Of a DNA stretch of 6,180 nucleotides, positions 3,355 to 6,180 are shown in pieces (the first letter of the stretch is position 1; each line of letters opens with the position of its first letter). This stretch comes from Candidatus Woesearchaeota archaeon (GTDB taxonomy: Archaea > Nanobdellota > Nanobdellia > Woesearchaeales > UBA11576). The position numbers and the translations under genes are program-made. Location of the stretch: the NCBI GenBank assembly GCA_019322385.1, contig JAHWIS010000006.1, forward strand, positions 1 through 6,180, written 5' to 3'. The notes under the pieces are model-generated. The model made no database searches. It had not been told where the DNA came from and was given only the letters and a program-made list of their open reading frames with translations.

Positions 3355-6180
3355 GCCTCGTCGACATAATCAACAATTCTGAGCACCTCACAAGAGAGCA
3401 GATAGTCGAAGCCATAGAGGAATATGCCAGGAACAAGACACATGATGAGTTGTATAAGGAGTTGCCTGATAAGAGAGAACCAAAAGATATGCTTTCAGAG
3501 AACATACGCAAGCGCAATCTTGAGTCTTTTATATTCCAGATCATAACAGGAATAACTGAGAGAGAACAGGCAACAACAAATACCATACCATCGTTTTCAA
3601 AACTGGGCAACATTCTTGCAGGTAAAACAATGGATCACGGCAAAGAGCTTGTACAATTCTGCAAGAAGCTGTTAAAGCCAGGCAAATATGATGTGGATGA
3701 GCTGATAAGGCAAGACAAATTCACTGAGGAAGTGTTTGATGCAATTTATCATTTTAGGGGAACCACGACAGAAAGCATTGAGCTGAAAGAACATTACTTC
3801 AAGAAAGGCAGCAAAGAGAGTATAGATGAAAACAAGAAAGAGTTTGCAAGGATCTGGATGAGGAGAAAAGGGATTGAAAAACCTGAGGATATTAACTCAA
3901 AAATAGCGATTGACGGCAGAGTAGCAAGAATATTAGGGTTCAAGACTGGCGTGAGCAGCGACCTCATAAGAACACTGATAGAGCTTGGTTTAATGGAGCT
4001 AGAATATGATGCTGACAAGCTGATTGAAGAGAATAATGTCAATGATAAGCTGTACAACGCATTATATGATCTTCATTTCCAGACCAAACAGTATCAAAAG
4101 CTTATGGGCCATTTCTTTGAATCACCTGATAAGGAAAAAAATAAAGAGAACAGAGTGGAGTTCGCAAGGCTCTGGCTCAGAAGGAAGGGTATTGACAGCC
4201 TGGAAGGCATAACAAAAGATGTTTCAACCGACGGAAGAGTGTCAAGAATATTGAAATTCAGTAGTGGTTTTCCTGGAGAGATGAGAACAGCCCTTGAAAA
4301 TCTCGGCATTTTAAAAGAGAAATACGATGTCGACAAAATAATCCAGCAGGATAGGGTGAATGAAGAGCTGTTTGACGCAGTATACCACTTTGGCGGCACA
4401 ACCTCTGCATATGACAGACTGAAGAATCATTTCTTTAAGACTGATGACAAGAAAAGACAAAAGAAAAACCAGAAGGATTTCGCTAGGATATGGCTGAAAA
4501 GAAAAAATGTGGAAAAAGTTGATGATTTGACAAGAGAGATGCAGGATGATGCTAAGGCTTCAAGAATACTTGGGTTCACGGTCGGCATTCAGAGCGAGCT
4601 CATAAAGAAACTCGAAGAGCTTGGATTGCTCAAGCAAAAATACGACGTCAATAAGCTGATCCAGCAGGATGAGATGGACAAAGAGGTATACGACGCAATT
4701 TACCATATTAATTTCAGGTTGAACTCTTTCAGGGAACTGAAAGAGCATTTCTTCCAGAAAGGAAGCGAAGAAAGAATTGAAGAGAACAAAAGAAAGTTCG
4801 CAAGGATGTGGATGAAAGAAAACAATGTAGAAAGTCCTGAAGACATTGACTCAAAAATAGCAGGCGATGGAAGAGCTGGAAGGATAATTGGGTTTAGTGA
4901 GCGTGTTCCCATGGAGGCAAAACAGGCGCTTAAAAGATTAGGTATCTGGGAACTAGAATATGATGTAGAAAAGCTGATCCAGCAGGGAAAGATGAATGAG
5001 GATGTATATGATGCAATTTATGGCTTATATCACGGAGGCAAGAGGTATAAGATATTAAAGGAACATTTCTTCGGTGATGATAATAAGAACCAAAGGGAAA
5101 ACAAAGCAGAGTTCGCAAGGATATGGGCGAAAAGAAACAACATAAACAGTTTAGAAGTCATAACAAACAAGTTGCGCCAGAGTAGAGTAGCAAGCATTCT
5201 GGGTTGCAGGAATATCCCGGGCGACTTGAGAAGAACAATCGAAGCGCTCGGCGTATTCAGTGAGAAGTATGACGTCGACAAGCTGACCCAGCAGGACAAG
5301 ATGACTGGAGAAGTTTACGAAGCTATCAATCATTTTCATCCAAATTCAACAAACTGCAGAAGACTTAAAGAGCATTACTTCACAGGTGAAGACAAGGAAT
5401 TCATCAAGAAAAACAGGAAAAGGTTTGTTGAACTGTTGATTGAAAAGGAAAAAGTAAAGGATGCTAAGGGTCTGGAAAGCAGGCTATCGGCATCTCATGC
5501 CATCTTAAACATGCTGGGACTGAACCCGCATGATACTAATGGAGTACGGAAGTTTGTGCAAGAATACAAGTTCTTCAAAAGATTTAGTGCGGGTCCTATA
5601 GAGGAAAAGAAAAAGAAAATGTCCGCACGCCCTATAAGTCCTGAACGTGTAATATTAAACAAAGACCCAGAATACGTTGAGCTTCAGAAGGAATTGTCAC
5701 ATCTAAAAAAACTAAAGAAAAAGAAAAAGATAAACGGCAAGAAGAGCAAGAGCCCGTTCTCTGGGTTCGGCAAGTGCTTTGAGCATTATGTTGGTATTCT
5801 GCTCGCCTTGACAAGCAGGGATATCGAGCATCAGTATATGATAGAGACAGAGCAGTCATTCAGGCTTGTGGATTTCTATGCAGGCAGCAATAGCTATCTT
5901 GCATTAGAGGAGCTCGACGAACTTATAGAAGTGAAGTCAGGCATAAAGCTGACAGCGCATGACAAGCGACAATTAGAGGACATCCTTGACCAGAATGGAG
6001 AGCTGACATATGTCATGCATGACAAGGATAGTGCACTGGCAGCCGCACTCACAGCTGTCGCCAAGAGGATGGGCAAGAGCATAAGGATAACCAATCCTGA
6101 AGAGCTGAAAGCCCACGAGAAACTGAACAATACCGAACTAGCAGGCCTTTTCCATGACAAGGATAAGTTCAGCGATTATA
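3351..6180 (+). CDS. Tandem-repeat protein with C-terminal PD-(D/E)XK nuclease-like domain, 3' end outside window
   Basis: The frame is open for 943 codons to the window edge, without a stop. The layout is: helical N-terminus (1-49); divergent half-repeat (50-112); six repeats of about 106 residues beginning at Y113, Y219, Y325, Y431, Y537 and Y640; lysine-rich linker (about 750-800); PD-(D/E)XK-like domain (about 803-915). In that domain FEHYVG supplies E811, LVDFY supplies D841 and IEVKSG supplies E860 and K862. A helix with Q874 and a strand ELTYVMHD follow. Such nucleases cut DNA, or more rarely RNA, with metal ions. Each repeat keeps YDVDKLIQQD, VYDAIYHF, LKEHFF, EFARIW and GRVxRILGF, separated by variable stretches. 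No signal peptide or membrane segment is seen. The gene looks more A-rich and richer in AGA than the left-hand genes, which may mean separate origin. I infer a repeat-guided nuclease; I recognise no named family for the repeats. Confidence 0.93.
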   Translation, partial: MSLVDIINNSEHLTREQIVEAIEEYARNKTHDELYKELPDKREPKDMLSENIRKRNLESFIFQIITGITEREQATTNTIPSFSKLGNILAGKTMDHGKELVQFCKKLLKPGKYDVDELIRQDKFTEEVFDAIYHFRGTTTESIELKEHYFKKGSKESIDENKKEFARIWMRRKGIEKPEDINSKIAIDGRVARILGFKTGVSSDLIRTLIELGLMELEYDADKLIEENNVNDKLYNALYDLHFQTKQYQKLMGHFFESPDKEKNKENRVEFARLWLRRKGIDSLEGITKDVSTDGRVSRILKFSSGFPGEMRTALENLGILKEKYDVDKIIQQDRVNEELFDAVYHFGGTTSAYDRLKNHFFKTDDKKRQKKNQKDFARIWLKRKNVEKVDDLTREMQDDAKASRILGFTVGIQSELIKKLEELGLLKQKYDVNKLIQQDEMDKEVYDAIYHINFRLNSFRELKEHFFQKGSEERIEENKRKFARMWMKENNVESPEDIDSKIAGDGRAGRIIGFSERVPMEAKQALKRLGIWELEYDVEKLIQQGKMNEDVYDAIYGLYHGGKRYKILKEHFFGDDNKNQRENKAEFARIWAKRNNINSLEVITNKLRQSRVASILGCRNIPGDLRRTIEALGVFSEKYDVDKLTQQDKMTGEVYEAINHFHPNSTNCRRLKEHYFTGEDKEFIKKNRKRFVELLIEKEKVKDAKGLESRLSASHAILNMLGLNPHDTNGVRKFVQEYKFFKRFSAGPIEEKKKKMSARPISPERVILNKDPEYVELQKELSHLKKLKKKKKINGKKSKSPFSGFGKCFEHYVGILLALTSRDIEHQYMIETEQSFRLVDFYAGSNSYLALEELDELIEVKSGIKLTAHDKRQLEDILDQNGELTYVMHDKDSALAAALTAVAKRMGKSIRITNPEELKAHEKLNNTELAGLFHDKDKFSDY
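3498..3686 (+). repeat. Divergent half-repeat preceding the array
   Basis: Residues 50-112 line up with the second half of the later units. ENIRKRNLESF matches the ENKKEFARIW part, SKLGNILAGK matches GRVARILGFK, and ELVQFCKKLL precedes the first YDV as the LGL helix does elsewhere. It looks like a decayed end unit capping the array. The similarity is weak and judged by eye. Confidence 0.5.
3687..5564 (+). repeat. Six in-frame tandem repeats, 318-nt period, encoding about 106 residues each
   Basis: Units begin at 3687, 4005, 4323, 4641, 4959 and 5268. The first four are exactly 318 nt, the fifth 309 nt, and the sixth about 297 nt and the most divergent. Common landmarks in each are YDVDKLIQQD, YDAIYHF, LKEHFF, EFARIW, GRVxRILGF and a following LGL helix. 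Between them are variable segments just after YHF, after HFF and after LGF. Protein identity between units is about half by hand alignment. DNA identity is mostly lost, but AAGCTGATCCAGCAGG is identical at 4653-4668 and 4971-4986. The pattern predicts an all-helical solenoid or a chain of small helical domains. Confidence 0.93.
5757..6095 (+). other. PD-(D/E)XK nuclease-like domain within the repeat protein
   Basis: Residues 803-915 show the order expected of the fold: helix with E811, strand with D841, strand with E860-V-K862, then helix TAHDKRQLEDIL with Q874, and a hydrophobic strand LTYVM. All presumed metal-binding residues are present, so the domain is probably active. The 19-residue gap between D841 and E860 contains an acidic insertion (EELDEL). 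Subfamily cannot be assigned by eye. Confidence 0.75.

Noticed and set aside
3293..5339. Several open frames on the minus strand opposite the repeat gene, resembling one another
   Set aside because: They recur with the 318-nt period only because the plus-strand repeats do. Their translations are serine- and leucine-rich antisense artefacts without start signals or known domains.
3687..5564. Regular repeats considered as a CRISPR array or satellite DNA
   Set aside because: The period is 318 nt, exactly 106 codons. The reading frame is kept and conservation is at the protein level, so this is a coding repeat.
5604..5735. A-rich runs (A7 and AAGAAAAAG tracts) as a possible programmed frameshift site
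   Set aside because: The same frame continues straight into the well-formed nuclease domain. The runs simply encode the lysine-rich linker, and no alternative frame extends usefully.

Overview
The window looks archaeal. Both divergent promoters carry a TTTATATA box preceded by a purine-rich BRE-like stretch. Starts are preceded by GGAGG or GTGAT Shine-Dalgarno sequences. Arginine is mostly AGA/AGG and isoleucine often ATA. Small AbrB-like and ribbon-helix-helix (RHH) regulators sit in overlapping gene pairs. I cannot name the lineage. A DPANN-type archaeon or an archaeal mobile element would fit, but that is inference. No rRNA, tRNA, CRISPR array or insertion sequence is visible.

Left part (1-1823, minus strand): a three-gene operon read right to left. 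It starts with a 56-residue AbrB/SpoVT-type DNA-binding protein (TTG start). Next is a 459-residue MoxR-like AAA+ ATPase whose lid region contains an unusual four-cysteine cluster. Last is an unrecognised protein cut by the window edge. Each gene overlaps the next (20 nt, then 4 nt), which implies translational coupling. MoxR ATPases usually remodel a partner encoded next to them, so the truncated third gene may be that partner.

Middle (1824-2093): a 270-bp divergent control region with two archaeal promoters and two inverted repeats that share the heptamer TCACCAC. The AbrB-like protein is the obvious candidate regulator. From the rightward promoter runs a 346-residue basic protein that I do not recognise (2094-3134).

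Right part (3217-6180, plus strand): a 45-residue RHH protein overlaps by 4 nt a very long gene that runs off the window (943 residues seen). That protein has a divergent N-terminal half-repeat, six tandem repeats of about 106 residues (318 nt), a lysine-rich linker, and a C-terminal PD-(D/E)XK nuclease-like fold (E811, D841, E860-V-K862). An autoregulator followed by a modular repeat protein ending in a nuclease is the most novel-looking element here. It may be a sequence- or structure-targeted nuclease used in defence, inter-element competition or mobility. That function is inferred; only the architecture is seen.
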